A DNA stretch of 64,000 nt from Linnemannia hyalina (GCA_019671135.1 JAHRHY010000002.1:3053501-3117500), one strand, 5' to 3'. Counted from the first letter of the stretch, positions 1 through 12,554 are shown. Program-made: numbers and translations. Notes: generated by a model from the letters alone, not told the origin.

Positions 1-217
1 TTGTCGATTGTGGTGTGAGTCTGATAGTTTTGTACCTGAAGCTGAAGGCGACCAATTGATCCATTGTGAATGTGACTGTTCTTCGAAGCGCTCGATGAAT
101 GATAAAAGTGCGCGTCTCGTCCTCGCTCTCTTTTTCCCACACGCATTCAAACACTCTTACAGACAAACACATTTACTCCTACTCCCTACTCCAACTTTCC
201 CTTCCCTTCCTTACACC

Positions 218-1270
218 ATGGCTTCCCGCAACTTTATCCACTCTGGTCGCAAGATCATCGCCATCGGCCGCAACTTTAGCGAGCACGCAAAAGAGCTCGG
301 AAACGCCGTCCCCAAATCGCCCTTCTTTTTTCTCAAGCCCACATCCTCATTCATCTCCAACGGTCAAGCCATCGAGGTCCCCAAGGGTTGTGAAGTCCAC
401 CACGAGGTTGAGCTGGGTGTCGTTATCGGAAAGGACGGTCGTGACATCTCGGCCAAGGATGCTCATCACCACATTGCGGGGTATACCTTGGCCTTGGATA
501 TGACGGCTAGGAACTTGCAGGATCAGGCCAAGAAGGCCGGCTTGCCTTGGAGTGCGGCCAAGGGCTATGATACCTTCACACCTGTGGGGGAGTTTATTGC
601 GAAGGATGCTATTCAGGACACTAATGATGTCGATCTGTCGTTGAAGATTGATGGCGTTACGAAGCAGAATGGAAACACCCGCGATATGATCTTCAAGTAA
701 GTCCCCTTCTCATTTTTTTGTTTGGTTACTTTGACTTTCAGTTGGTTCAATTGGGTCAATTGGTGGCGGCCGAGCAAGAGATAGTGAGGCTTGGAGCGAT
801 GGGGAATTTGCTTTCCTTTTACGTCCATTCCGGGGTAAAATGTTCAAAAAAACGCTTAATTGTTTGTTATGCGCAGTGTGGAGGACGAAAAAAAAAGCCG
901 TTTGTCTGATCTACTGTTAGTCAACATGGGTTGTCAAGATCCACCATGTACCCATTCCATCGTACTCGTACCTTATCATTATTTTTTCTGGCTGTCGATT
1001 CCCGAACCCCTTCGCAAACTAATGATATTATTTCCCAATACATCGCTTGATTGCTTACCACTTACCCAAACAACAATTAGGATCCCTTCATTGATCGAGT
1101 ACGTCTCAACCATCATGAAGTTGCAAGAGGGCGACGTTATCTTGACCGGTACCCCCGCCGGTGTTGGCCGTGTCCTCCCCGGCGAGACTGTCACCTGCGA
1201 GTTGGCCTCCAAGGGCAAGATTGTTTCCCAGCTTCGCTTCCCTGTCATTGACCGCCCCAACAAGGCCTAA
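218..1270 (+). CDS. Fumarylacetoacetate hydrolase-family acylpyruvase (FAHD1-like)
   Basis: Two exons, 218-696 and 1081-1270, joined in phase 2 across a 384-bp GTAAGT...TTAG intron, give 222 residues, matching the length of FAHD1 (about 220). The first half starts ASRNFIHSGRKIIAIGRNF and contains FFFLKPTSS and the metal-binding acidic pattern HHEVELGVVIGKDGR (H-E..E in the family fold). The second exon carries the closing LQEGDVILTGTPAGVG, a signature of the FAH C-terminal barrel. The family cleaves acylpyruvates or decarboxylates oxaloacetate with Mg2+, in mitochondria in animals; I see no strong targeting peptide here. The ATG at 218 is in a CACC context and aligns with the family start. 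An in-frame upstream frame begins earlier but has no similarity and is probably 5' leader. Exact substrate is not decidable from sequence. Confidence 0.93.
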
Positions 1271-1577
1271 TTGAACACACCGCACGGTTACACGTTCCAG
1301 TTGAATGTCACTTCCTTGTTTACCACAATGTACTACTTTCTTTCACCAAAATATTAGGCGTCTACATAATAACTCAACCAGTTTTTGTCTTATTGTTTGC
1401 GCATTGTTTTAAGTCATTGAACATCCATTCGGTTTGTGGGAGAGAAAGTCTAGAACGAATGGTGTCAACAGTTACTACTACGATTATGATTACTTGTGGA
1501 GGGAAGAGGCTTGGAGAACAGCGAAATCGGTTTGTTTGCAATCATACATGTGTTGTTGTAAAAGCTTGAGAAAGAGA
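1271..1577. other. Convergent 3' intergenic region
   Basis: The FAH-family gene and the LIM gene end toward each other with about 300 bp between stop codons. The stretch is AT-rich 3' flank. The open frames in it have no family similarity. Confidence 0.6.
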
Positions 1578-4487
1578 TCAGGCGGTTGGAGTGGAAGTCG
1601 TTCGGGAGCCATTCTTGTAATGGGCCTTGCAATATGGTTTGCCGTTCTCGACATAATATGAAGTTGCGTCGAACCCAATATGGCACACCTATCATCCAAC
1701 AAACGTTAACAAGAAAACAGGATGTAAAGAAGACGTAAAGCATAAGGGAACAGTGTGTCAGTAAGAGTCAGATGTGATACCTTTGCAAAAAAGTGGAATC
1801 GTACAAAGAAAAGAATACTGTAAATAATGGAAATTTGCACTTTCTTCTGAACTTACGGAGCAGCCAAAGCAATCGCGATGCCATTTCCCCTTCAATGCGC
1901 TGATAAAGTCACCCTGGATTGGGTCCTGACACCCTGTGCACTTTGGAGCGAAAAGACGGAGATAGTCCTTTTCGCAGTATGGGAACCCGTCATGGACCAT
2001 GTATCCGTCCTCCTCAAATGGGTCGCCGCAGTCTCGACAGAAAAAGTGGCCTGGATGCCAGCTCTTGCCCAATGCCGTCAGACATTCCTGTAGAACACAC
2101 ATATAAGCAAATAGGCGCGGGTGCGTTAGTTAGCAGATCAAATTTTGGGAGAGTGGGTTTAGCTCGTTTCAGCAGCGGAAGAAATTAGAGAAGGTACTTA
2201 CGTTCTCGATCGGGGTGTTGCAGTGGCCGCACTTGGGGCTGAACTTGTCATGGTAATCGAAATGGCAATAGGGCTGGCCATCCTTATGGAAGAATTGGAC
2301 GTGCTCCAGGTTGAGATCACATACTGAGCAGACAAAGTGGTCCGAGTGCCATCGTTTGCCCATTGCCGTGATCATGGTACCCGAGATCGGCTCTTCGCAG
2401 CTTGCGCAGACAAACAGACTGGATCCACCGCCAAGGTGATCTCCGCCATTACGAGCTGGTTTGGTCGGAGGAGTGACTGGTTTGGGTGCTGCGACCACAG
2501 GTACTGGTGTAGGCTCCTCCTCATGCTCGACTAATATCTCCTTGGACTCGTCATCTGCCCTCGGGATCATTGCCAGCTTGTCCTCCTCTGTTAGGATACA
2601 CTTGCTGTCATAGTCGACTGGGACGGGCTCCTGGACTCTGGGCGTTGATGATCGAGACTGCGGTGTTGCTGATCGGATGGGTGGGAGCTCCTTGTCGGCA
2701 TACACCTCTGGTGGAATAACGATCGAATGAGTCTTGGTGGAAGAAGAAGAATTCGATGAGAACGATGACGATGAAGATGCAGGGAGGTCGAGCGATCTCC
2801 TGGTCGTAGGGCTCGATGAACCAGTGCCCTTTGCGGTCGCGTCGGAAGACCCGATAATCGAACCAGCACCCTTGGAAAAAACTGCCGCTGGATTAGAATT
2901 GCTGTTTCCTGAGGCAGCCATAGCATTGAACTTTGCAGAGTTGGCGCGCACAGTTCCTGGGGTAGGAGTGGTGGCCTTGGCCCTGAAGCTACTACCGGTA
3001 GTCGAAGACGCACTGTCTGGTCGAGCAAAAGTGGACGAGCTCACTGAGGTAGTGCTGGAAGTGGGTCCCAGACTGAAGATCCCACTTGAAGTCGTTCGAT
3101 CGCTCATGGCCAAAGGCGGGGTAATGGTGGGTGAAGCAGTGCTCTTCCGCCGGAACTCGCGTGGAGGCGGCATCGGTATCCTGTCCTCCTGCGAGACCTC
3201 ATCCCCAAAGCCTGGTGTATCCGACACGATATGTGTGGTTGGATGGGAGGATAGCTTGGATCGAGGTGAATCGGCAGCAGCACTCGAGGCAGAAGCAGAA
3301 GTAGGATAGATCTCGGAATTGACCGACTTTGGAGGAATCGAGATCTTTGGGGTAGGAGATCGATCGGGCAAGAAGATAGTATCAATAGGAGTGCGTGGTG
3401 GAGAGGGCGGCTTGGGCATTGGCTTGTCCACAGCAGCAGCAACGGCGACGATAGGAGACTTCTTGGGAGGATCCCGAGGTGGAGGTTCAGGAGCCCAATC
3501 GCCGTTGTCCTGTTCGTCGTTCAGAGTCTCGATCTCGGTCTTGGGCGGATTGACGGTCGTGTACTTGGGGATGTCAACAATAGGAACGATTCGAGGGGTG
3601 ATTGTCTTTGAAATAGTCGCAGGTGTTGGCACAGGCTGAGCAAGGACAGGAGTAGTCCCTGGAATTTGCATGTGCCCTGAGGCTGTTGCATTGGTAGGGT
3701 AGTATCCAAGGACTGCAGCATTCTGGCTGTGCTTCTGTCGAAGATACTCCTGCTGCTGCTGATATTGCTGTTGTTGAAGCTGCAAGTATTGTTCTTGACT
3801 GAAGTGGACAGGGTACTGAGGTTGCTGCTGTTGCTGTTGTGGTTGATGCTGGAGATTAGGGTCGTAATAATTACTGTTGTGGCTATGGTTGCCGTTGGGA
3901 TAGTACCCTCCTGGGCCGATGGTCTGTGAACCATATCCGACTGTGTGGTGTTGTGGATGAGTATGAGAATGTGGATGTGGTCCAGGTCCATATCCATTGC
4001 CCGGCCAATTTTGTCCAGCCCCTCCCACAAACCCCGTGATAGTTGCATAATGCTGCGACGAAGGACCATTCGCCATTCCTCCAAACTGCTGCTGAAGCAT
4101 ATGGTTATCTGGCGGACCATAGTCATCCGAACCCATGGATTCCATGATCACCGGAGCAGGTGGTGGTCCAGATTCCCCCATCGATTCCAAGATCGGACTT
4201 GGGACACGAGCAGCAGCAGCCTGGTGGTTCGAAGGATGACTGGGTGCCGAGGAAAGACCCAAGGTCTTGACTGCACTCTCGATATGGGCAGTGGTTGTTG
4301 GGGTAATGGGCGAAGACGGTGACATCGAAGGGGAGGCGCCATTACCATCCTGAAAGATCTTTCGGCTGCTGACTTTGGATCCAAAGTTGGGGGGACGGGG
4401 ACCGTTCAGGGTTGAGCGAGACCTTGCTGTGCCGGTGGCTCCTGGTCCTCCCCCTGCAGACTGACCGTTCACCTTTTGAAGGTACAT
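1578..4487 (-). CDS. Three-LIM-domain paxillin-like protein
   Basis: Three exons on the minus strand, 4487-2202, 2087-1857 and 1688-1578, all joined in phase 0, give about 875 residues. The first 690 residues are Pro/Ser/Gln-rich and low in complexity, with a Gln/His-rich stretch. Three tandem LIM zinc fingers close the protein: the first begins CASCEEPISG near residue 694, the second CGHCNTPIEN near 753 (split by intron 1), and the third CTGCQDPIQG. The last exon is short and supplies the second zinc site of LIM 3 (CSVCHIGF ... GKPYCKAHY), then ends after a Thr/Ser tail. Disordered N-terminus plus C-terminal LIM array is the layout of fungal paxillin-like proteins (Pxl1 type), which act at the division site and in Rho signalling. 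The LIM call is firm; the paxillin label is inference. The ATG at 4487 follows a possible acceptor, so a further 5' exon cannot be excluded. Confidence 0.88.
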
Positions 4488-5337
4488 ATCTATCGAAGTG
4501 GTGGTGTAAGGAAGAATATAATAAGGGGAGGGGATTGGTGGTCAGAGACGCGGGTTGTTTGCTGAGTAATAGAGCTATGGAAACAAGATAGGCGGCGAAA
4601 GGATTGGTGGACGACATACTAAGTTGGTCCTTTGTTATGTATGCCATGGCCTAGTGGACTGGCAAGGGTGTTGAGGAGGGAAAGGGGAGGGTTGAAAAAG
4701 TGGTGGTATGCGAAGGAAGGAGCAACGCCGCTGTAGTTGATGTGTGGTTGTATGGAGGCGAGGAACGAAAGAGAAAAGGAATGAAGGAATGTGGCTGAAT
4801 GGCGGTTCTGGAATGGGAATGAAGTCAAGGTAAAAAGTAGAAAGAAGAAGAAAGAGGTGAGTACTCCAAAGGAAGGAAGAAAAAAAAGGATCCATCTGTG
4901 GAGGGTCAGGCAGACCGAGGTCAGGGCAAGGTCAGAGGTCATTCATGTCAGCCACACGCGAGAATAGGGGCAATAATCATCGTCATTTAAAATAGAAGGA
5001 AAAGGGCTGGATAGAGAGGGAGTAGGGAAGGAGGAGTCGAACCATGTCATGACCACCCATCATGAGACAGTTTACCCAGATACGGTCACGTTGTCTATCT
5101 ACGAAAGGGGGACGTAGAATCGATTCAATCGAATGATCAGGTCGGTGCCTGGACGGAGGCTTGAGGACGCGACCAGGACGTGAAAAAAATCCAGCAGCAC
5201 ACAGACCACCTCTGTAGCAATTACGATTCTGATTTCTTCCCTCTCTCCTATCGCTATCCTTTTCCAGCCAACAGCTCTCTGCCAACGCTTCCATTTTCAA
5301 TTTTTACTCTTTGCTCAACATCATCAATTACACCACC
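4488..5337. promoter_or_regulatory. Divergent promoter region, LIM gene and EMP24
   Basis: This 850-bp stretch separates the start codons of two divergently transcribed genes. It contains A/G-rich and T/C-rich tracts and must hold both promoters and leaders. I recognise no coding exon or defined operator in it. Confidence 0.5.
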
Positions 5338-6306
5338 ATGCTCAAGAAACTCGCCTTCCTCGTCGTCGCCACTTTGGTGACAATCCAGTCCGTCGCCGCA
5401 TTCAGCATCGACGTGCCTCCCCAGGAACAACGATGCTTCGTCGAGATGCTCGACAAGGATGACAACCTCCACGTCTCCTTTCAGGTCGGCGATGGAGGCA
5501 ATCTCGACATCGACTTCTGGGTAAGCTCGCTTTCCGGCACCGACCACAACAGCTTCATTGACGTTTTGAACATGTTCTCGCACAAGAGGATGGGAAAGTG
5601 TGTCAAAAGGTTTAGGTGGCAGCAAAGTACGCGTGTCTAAATATCTTTATCCTTATTATGTTCACGGGAATAGATTACAAACCCAAGTGGAGAGTTGGTG
5701 GAGGATGCTCGCAGGTCACCCTCGGAGACATTCAACCACGTAGCATTGACCAAGGGAAGATACGAGTACTGCTTCAGCAACGCCTTCTCGACCGTCACCG
5801 ACAAGACCCTCAGCTTCAATGTCATAGTTGTCAAGGCCTATGTGGAGGATACCAGTAAGAGCGTCAATAGAAGTCGTTGGATTGCAGCATATGCCCGTAG
5901 TACGTCGCGTTGAGAACGTCTTTAGCATACTGACATGATTATTATTGTTTGCTTCTGCCACGAATAGCTCATAAAGCGGACCCTTTGGCGAACGAGCTCC
6001 GTGAGTTGGCCGCAGGAATTGAGGAGATCGTTAACGAGCAGGAATATACCATTGCCCGCGAGCGGACACATCGCAACAGTAAGTCTCGCCCATTGCTTTA
6101 GACCCTCTTGCTTTTCAGTTTCTCGCTTGTTGAAGTATGAGTGTCGCTAAATCGACTTCCTTCAATCTTTGTATATGATAGCTGCCGAGAGCACAAACTG
6201 GCGCGTGATGTGGTGGTCATTGTTCCAGTCAGGACTTCTCTTTGTGGTCTGCGCCTTCCAGATCACCTACCTCAAACGCTTCTTTGAGGTCAAGCGAGTC
6301 GTCTAA
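5338..6306 (+). CDS. EMP24: p24-beta cargo receptor Emp24 (TMED2-like)
   Basis: Four exons (5338-5520, 5674-5854, 5968-6078, 6182-6306) encode 199 residues, the usual p24 length. The N-terminus is a signal peptide ending near SVAAF. The luminal GOLD domain has the expected cysteine pair (QRCFVEML and YEYCFSNAF). It is followed by the membrane-proximal coiled coil (LANELRELAAGIEEIVNEQ) and one transmembrane helix. The cytosolic tail YLKRFFEVKRVV is nearly that of TMED2/Emp24: a phenylalanine pair for COPII, and a KR...VV end. p24 proteins cycle between ER and Golgi and sort GPI-anchored and other cargo into COPII vesicles. The start at 5338 is preferred over 5311 because the signal peptide begins there and the context is ACCACC. 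Introns are 102-153 bp with GTAAG donors. Confidence 0.95.
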
Positions 6307-7428
6307 TGGAATGCCATCGATTTCCTATCCTCTTTTTTTCGCCAGCAGTTCGTCGATACTGCCTTTGAATTCGTTGCAGGACAACAGGAGAATCAGCGCA
6401 TGGAGAGTCATGCAGACAGGATAGCAGATTCGTGTCATTAAAATTCACCATCGAACTTGGAACTTGAGCTGAAGGATAGAGAGACAGTGTGGTACGAGGG
6501 ACTTTCATGAGGCCATTGATGACTGGCAATGTTGTACGTGAAGGCAATCTACGATTATCGTACACGCTATCTATCCAGTGCGGAGCAAATTGCAACATGG
6601 GAAGATTTGAGCCTTGTCGGTGTTTTCTTGAAGCTGTGCTGTAGGGCTGGCATGGGCGAACGAGCAAAAGTACATTGTGATTAGACCATTGGACCATTGG
6701 TTGCACCCAAACAAATCTTCCTCTCAACGCCATCAGTACACGTTTAAGAAGCTGAATGAGACAAATTGAGTTGATCAACTGATCCTGCTTAAAAAAAAAG
6801 CGGACGTTGCAGGCACAAACAAGTAAGAAGAATGATGCTCGACAGACAACAGGCAGAAAATACAGCCATGGTAAGTTCTTTTCGTTGATTTGTCGATGCT
6901 AGTGCTTGCACCTCTTCGTATGCTATTCCCATTTTTTAATTTCCCTTGTGGCATTGGGGAAATTAACTGAGTCTCTCATCTAAATACAGAAAGATGGTGT
7001 GCGACTGGACATGTCTAGAGTCAGACATAAGATCAGCTGTTTTTTGACTGAATGTTCAATTGAACACTTCACTGAGGAGAGCCATCGACAGTCGGAATCT
7101 TGATCGACAAGTTGCACACATATCATTACCCTGGAGCTCGACCCGATTTAGATGACGCTATCCTTTTTTTTCTTTTTTTATTGCAAAAGGTATTTAAAAA
7201 AATTAGCCCTTGTTCCCTTTGACGCGATAACCGCGCCTCCAGGGGGGGTTTTTTTTGTACACAATTTTATTTCTCTAACAAACAGCATAGAGAAGTTATT
7301 TGGAAGTAAAAGGGGACTACAGACCAAACTCTTCAGTGCACCATCCACCAGTCGCAGTCCGGTCCAGAACCTGGCTCTGCGCAACAATTGTCGCTGCTCT
7401 TCACAGCTTAAACGGAAGAAAATAAAAC
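6307..7428. other. Gene-free stretch downstream of EMP24
   Basis: No open frame here has codon use or motifs of a real gene. The sequence is AT-rich with short T and A runs. It probably includes the EMP24 3' UTR. Confidence 0.5.
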
Positions 7429-7835
7429 TAGATACGAATGAAGGGGATTCTTCCCATCCTTCCTAACAAATTCTCCAACAACCGCTCGTCAGCAGCGCGT
7501 GGGTCCTTGGTCGCTCCAGGGCACCTTCCTTCATCATGTGTGGCTAGCGAAGGGCCACACGGACAGAAACCATCGTGCGTGATGTAACCGTATCCTTGAC
7601 TCCAGTCACCTCGGGGGCCTGTGTACTTGGATGTCTTGTTCTTGGCAGAGATACCCTGGGTCTGCTCCCACGCGATCGTCGCGGAGCACCGAAGTCTCCA
7701 GATCAGCGCCTCCAGGGTTTTCAGCCCATCACAAACACTTTCCCTCTCGCTGTGACAGCTGGAGGCGTGAGGTAGAAAGACCCACCCACAACTTTCATTT
7801 TTCAAGGATGTGCCAGCAAACCACAACAGCAACAT
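7429..7835 (-). CDS. Unrecognised open frame, possibly a terminal exon
   Basis: A minus-strand frame of up to 135 codons ends at a TAG near 7429. Its last 75 or so codons look coding: many end in C or G, and the stretch KYTGPRGDWSQGYGYITHD continues into a Cys-containing segment (FCPCGP) and a helical end (ADERLLENLLGRMG). The upstream half is less convincing. There is no credible ATG with a Kozak-like context, so it would have to be the last exon of a spliced gene or a relic. I recognise no family. It stands alone in an otherwise gene-free 7-kb region. Confidence 0.25.
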
Positions 7836-9375
7836 TACAGTAACTCCAAAAGATTACTGTATTGTTATCAACCTTTCAAAATGAGGGTACACAGGATCAA
7901 ACCTGTCCCTCCACATCCTTTTTTTTTCTTTTGCATTTTAGGCTTTTCTGGCGGCGTTTTCTATTTTTTTTGCCGGTACCGGGGTTGAGTGAGTGGATAC
8001 AAATGTACTGCACAAGGTGCAAGGTGTTTCTTTCTCATCTGGGGACAGTTACGACACGTGAAGCACCCACTTCTTTTTCTTCTTGTAACTGAACCTTTAT
8101 TTTGACATTATTGTTGTAGCTCTCTAAACGAATGACATGGGTTGACCCGTCAGGTCCAATAGCCTATCTTTGTATTGCTCCGTCAGCTACAGAAACGGTC
8201 CCGTCAGCTCCTCGTCTCGGCGAAAGAACTCTGTAACCTTCAAATTCAGTCAATAGTTCGCCACCACCGCGCTTCGGCCCAACCCATCGTCACCTTGGTC
8301 TCATCTGTGTTCGCATTGAAGGACCCTCGTAGCTCGATCAATTTGGTCAATCCACCCAGCAGATTCAAAAACGCAGGTCGTCGTTGTTATCCTTCCAATC
8401 CCGAACCCGAACCCGATCACTCGTCAACTCCCTGACTCAGTATGGCAGGCAAAATGTTGTGAAAGTAAGGCCCGATAGGAAGCTCGCCTTGTTCATTCAA
8501 CTCAAACACTCTCAACATGAGAACGGTGAGTTGCGTCAGTGAGCCGATCAGGCGATACACACTCAAGCATCCTGAAGTGTTGATGCTCCTGGTTTGATAA
8601 GATCCCTGTCATTGTAGTCGCTGACGTCCTGTCGCAATAGGGCCTTTGGTCGGGTGTCCGAGATAGCATCGGAGTAGCAAACGCAATCTCCAAATGGCGC
8701 GTCCGTTTGCATACCTATAGCCTAAGCTCAGATCCATTCAGGTCGACGGAGGAGATGGGTGGTTCATTTCATTGCAGCGGACGCTGTCTGTCTTGTTCAT
8801 ATTTTTTTCCGAGGCTAAATTATTGTACATATCTGTGCTTAGGCGGAGTGGATGTGTGGTTGGACCGTTTTCTGTTGCTTGGATGAGGAAAGGAGAGAGC
8901 TATGGTAATGGTTGGAATAAGAGGGAAGTGAACGTGAATGGTATGCGAGGGTTGCAAGGGACGACTTGGACGGGTTGTGATAGTCAACCAGAGGAACAGA
9001 ATGAGGCGACTTACTCTCTTTACACGTTTTTTGTAGGGCGTCTTTGTTTCTTGATGAGTTCTCGCAAAAGAATAAGTGGGAGGTAGGGGTGGGTGTCTGT
9101 CGTTCAGGTATAAATATAGACGCTTTTTTCAACTCATTTCAACTCCATACGTCCATGGCGTTGGTGGTAGGGTTGAAGCATTCTGGTCCCGGCCAGTCTG
9201 ATCTCGAGTGGCGCAGTCCTATGTATGTCCAAGGACTTACCTCGACCACGTTCTCCAGGTAGACAAATGGGGTACCGCGAATCACCACATGCACCAAACG
9301 TCAGCACCTCTAGACCAACACAGTGGCTAAGAGCGACACCCATGTCCACACCTTCCGCCGCTCTACAGTCAGTCG
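7836..9375. other. Gene-free stretch
   Basis: Only short open frames without recognisable domains occur here, several starting at non-ATG codons. Homopolymer T runs lie near 7920. I see no tRNA, rRNA or mobile-element signature. Confidence 0.45.
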
Positions 9376-9759
9376 ATGTTATTGGGGATGGCAGAGCGGG
9401 ACGCACTCGATATATCGACAAGTGGAGTACAAGACCGACCAGCTCTGGTGGACCAAGAAGCAGCTGACGAGATATTCAAACTCGAACCAAGACATAATGA
9501 GCTTTCGGATACGATGAACGCTCCTGGCAAGACCTTGACGTGCATCCGGCAACTGCAGCAAGCTGGAGTACCTACAGCTGCAAGCGAGATCGATCAAGCG
9601 GTAGAAAACAGGCGTGCAGAGAGTGTTCAGTCGAATGCTTGTCTTGCTCAGTCTTGCAATGTCCACAGTCGTCGAGTGCTCGAGTCGAGGACCGCGTGGA
9701 AAAGCTCGGGGATGTGGAGGACCCGAAACGCAGACAACATGGTGGGTCGACGGGAGTGA
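9376..9759 (+). CDS. Unrecognised open frame, doubtful
   Basis: A 127-codon plus-strand frame begins at an ATG. Its first 80 residues have a soluble, helix-like composition (PALVDQEAADEIFKLEPRH, then LTCIRQLQQAGVPTAASEI); the remainder is Ser/Arg-rich. No family is recognised. A longer minus-strand frame overlaps the same bases, so coding is unproven. It could be an exon of an accessory gene or a decayed copy. Confidence 0.18.
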   Translation: MLLGMAERDALDISTSGVQDRPALVDQEAADEIFKLEPRHNELSDTMNAPGKTLTCIRQLQQAGVPTAASEIDQAVENRRAESVQSNACLAQSCNVHSRRVLESRTAWKSSGMWRTRNADNMVGRRE

Positions 9760-9980
9760 TGAAGGGATCAAGAGAGGTTGACGCACAATGAGCGCATATG
9801 TAAACGCTTTTATTCGCTCGTAGGAGTGACGAAGTTGGTGGCAATGAAATAGAAGTCCAAAATAGACGCGCAGGTCGCAAAAAACACACACACACGCGAA
9901 GCTTCCTATTGCTATTTTTCTTCTTCATGTCAGAGTCATTTCTCGACATCACCCGCTATACCTCGCCCTACCTTGCGCCC

Positions 9981-10111
9981 TAATAGGGAGTTTCAAATCG
10001 AAGCGCATTTCGAAATGCATCAGTTCTCGGAAACGTATTTCCTTAGAGGATTTCCTTGACGGCGCATTTGGTTACACACCGTCAAATGTCAAGGTTTGAA
10101 ACCCCCTATTA
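9981..10111. mobile_element. Short inverted-repeat element (MITE-like)
   Basis: Two 15-bp terminal inverted repeats, ATAGGGAGTTTCAAA at 9983-9997 and TTTGAAACCCCCTAT at 10095-10109, match with one mismatch. Each is flanked by TA (9981-9982 and 10110-10111), the target-site duplication of Tc1/mariner-type elements. The 97-bp interior has no coding frame. It carries a second inverted pair near 10056-10093 (CTTGACGG with rearranged CCGTCAAATGTCAAG), so the right side could fold into a hairpin. This fits a non-autonomous miniature element. Assignment to Tc1/mariner rests only on the TA flanks. Confidence 0.6.
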
Positions 10112-12535
10112 TACCATCAGTACCATGGGCTGGCCCCCCATCCTTGCGCCCTTCTTTCTAAAGGTCACAAAAACCACATCGTTCTTGTTGCCTTTTATTC
10201 CCCGGTTCGCATCGGATGAAAATGCAGGAGAGATGCAAAAACATGCAACCAATGAAAACAAACAAAACAGTAGGTAACAATACAATAAAAGGCGATTGAA
10301 AGATAAAAAGGGGGAGCGGGGATCAAGAGAATCGACGGGTAACATGCATAATAAACAGTAAAAGAGATACGGGTCAGATGTAAGGGTGGCGTAGTGTTGT
10401 TTTACCTTTACCCCTCCCTTTCCATAACGCAAAAAAGAAAAGAAAGAGGACTATATAGAATTCTCAGAACAAGGGAGAGGAGAAGGAGTGAGACTGGACG
10501 TTTCGACCAAACGCGTCAATTTGCACCAACTTACATGCGCAAATTAATGTGTAAAAAAATAAGGGTGCTGCGATAACACCAGGGAAAGACAGAGTTGGGT
10601 CAGTCTGTGATTGGTTGTGATAGGTAGAATAGAAAAGCCGGACCGTCCAGGGGCAGGGTGTAAGTTTGACAGGAGATCGGAGCATTTTACTGCTCAGTCA
10701 TAGACGCGTGGATCTGAGTAATTGTATTGGTAAAGAGCTAGGCCACGTACACCAAAAAAAAAAATAAGATTTTCATTTCGTTTGTGGGTTGATCGTCTAC
10801 TACTGTAGTTCTATTGAAGAAAACACAGTGATGAGGTACAAAAAATGTGTCAGGAACGAGGAAGAAGACAGAAAAAGAATGACCGAGTTCTGAGTTTTGT
10901 TTTCAGTTGGATCGGTCTGCGCAGGCGGGACAAATGTTGCGCTCAAAAAGGCAATTGCGCTGGACGCAACTAGGGTCGTCAATGTGTAGAAAAAAATAAG
11001 AGTTAGCGGAAAGATCGGAAAGTGGTGGGGAGAAGGGACGTATTGAGGGTGAATGCGCATATGTGTCTTTCTTTACCTGCGGCATGAAAAGGTGAAAGGG
11101 AAGGACGAATACAGTAAGGAAAAGAATGTGGTCCAACAGCTAACAAAAAGCCACGCCCACGGCCTATTCGAATGCAAGGAAAACAAGGTTTGGAACAGTT
11201 AGAATTTTTGTGCTTGGCTTTCTTTCTCTGGCGCCAAAAGGTTAGCTAACTCTCAGCTTCATCGATTTCTCACAAGGTAACTTGACGTCAAGTTGGTACA
11301 TGCATACACCCTTGGCATTGCCAAGTCCCTTTTTTTTTTTTTTTTTTCTTGGTCAAATCGTTAATATTACAGCATGGTCATCGCGGTCTTGGGCAACCAG
11401 GCGGTGCTGGCAGAAAAATCAACCGTTCATCGAAAGCGTTATAACTTTGCACTTATCGTTTTTCACAATCGATTTCGTTGTTTTGAACGGCGTTTATGTT
11501 CTGCCTGTGCACCGAAAGAGGGAGGCGGGTCTTGTGCGTTCATACAGCCAAGCCAGTATGAAGATGTCCATGTTTCGGTATATGCGCATAGAAGGAAGTG
11601 AGGAAAACGAAAAGAGAGCAGTCAATTGAACATGGTTAGTTGAGAGAGTTAACCGGCTACGGTTATGAGCCTGACAAATTCCTTTGTGTGACCAACCAAG
11701 GTGTCCAAACAACAAAGCCGTTAGTTCGAAACAAGCTTAACTTGATTTATAAAAGGGAGCTGAACTGTTCCTTATTCTTCTACAAGCTAACGTAGCCCCT
11801 TACCATTCATTCCTTGATGTGATAGTAGTGTGCGATGGTGCTTTTTTTTTCTTTTCGTTTTTATCAAGATGAAGGTGAGGTTTTCATTTCTAAAAGTCAA
11901 AAAGTAATGTACGCGTCAGCACCACCTGCTTGTTTGAGATTCCGTCATTCACAGGGGGCGATTTCCATTTCCCTCTGGCTTGAGGGAGTAAGGGGGAATT
12001 TTCTTTTCTCAATTGACTTAAGCTGCGGAGTCGACCACCCAAATAAGAAGCATATGGGCGTTTTAGGGATTGAGCGATTGACTTGATTGTAACTGAATGA
12101 ATGACAGGAGATATGTCTTTCTTCTTTGATCTTGTTTGACCAGTGAGGGAGCAGGAACATTGTCTCTCTCCGATCGAAAAAAGTTGCGGTGAAAGAAGTT
12201 GCGTACCCCCTCCTTTCTCATCCTTGGCTCCTATCTTTACTTCCCTTACCCAAAAAAGAACCAAAAAAAGACCCAAAAACCTTCCCCAGCTCAGCCTAGT
12301 CAAGTCCCTGCCTGCGCTTTGCATGCTTTTCGCTCGATTCCAAAGAATTGAACCGAGTGGCGATAATTGGAGTGAAGGCGTGTAGTCAAGTAGCGTGGCA
12401 TTAGGATTGAGGAAGGGAAAGGGACGGAGGGCAATTGTACCTGGAAGGTATTGTGCGCAGCTTTCTTTTTTTCCCTTCACCAGAATCCTGTGCCAAGTTC
12501 CAAGACGAATGCCCACCGAAAGGAAAAGAGGAGAA

Positions 12536-12554
12536 GGGGGGGGGGGGGGGGGGG
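12536..12554. repeat. 19-base poly-G run
   Basis: An uninterrupted run of guanines in non-coding DNA, preceded by GAGAA and followed by AGGTGAG. Length is likely unstable, and the run could form a G-quadruplex or be an assembly soft spot. Confidence 0.85.

Noticed and set aside
2734..3309. Plus-strand 191-codon frame inside the LIM gene
   Set aside because: Antisense shadow of the Ser/Pro-rich LIM exon; the minus-strand frame is far longer and ends in real LIM domains.
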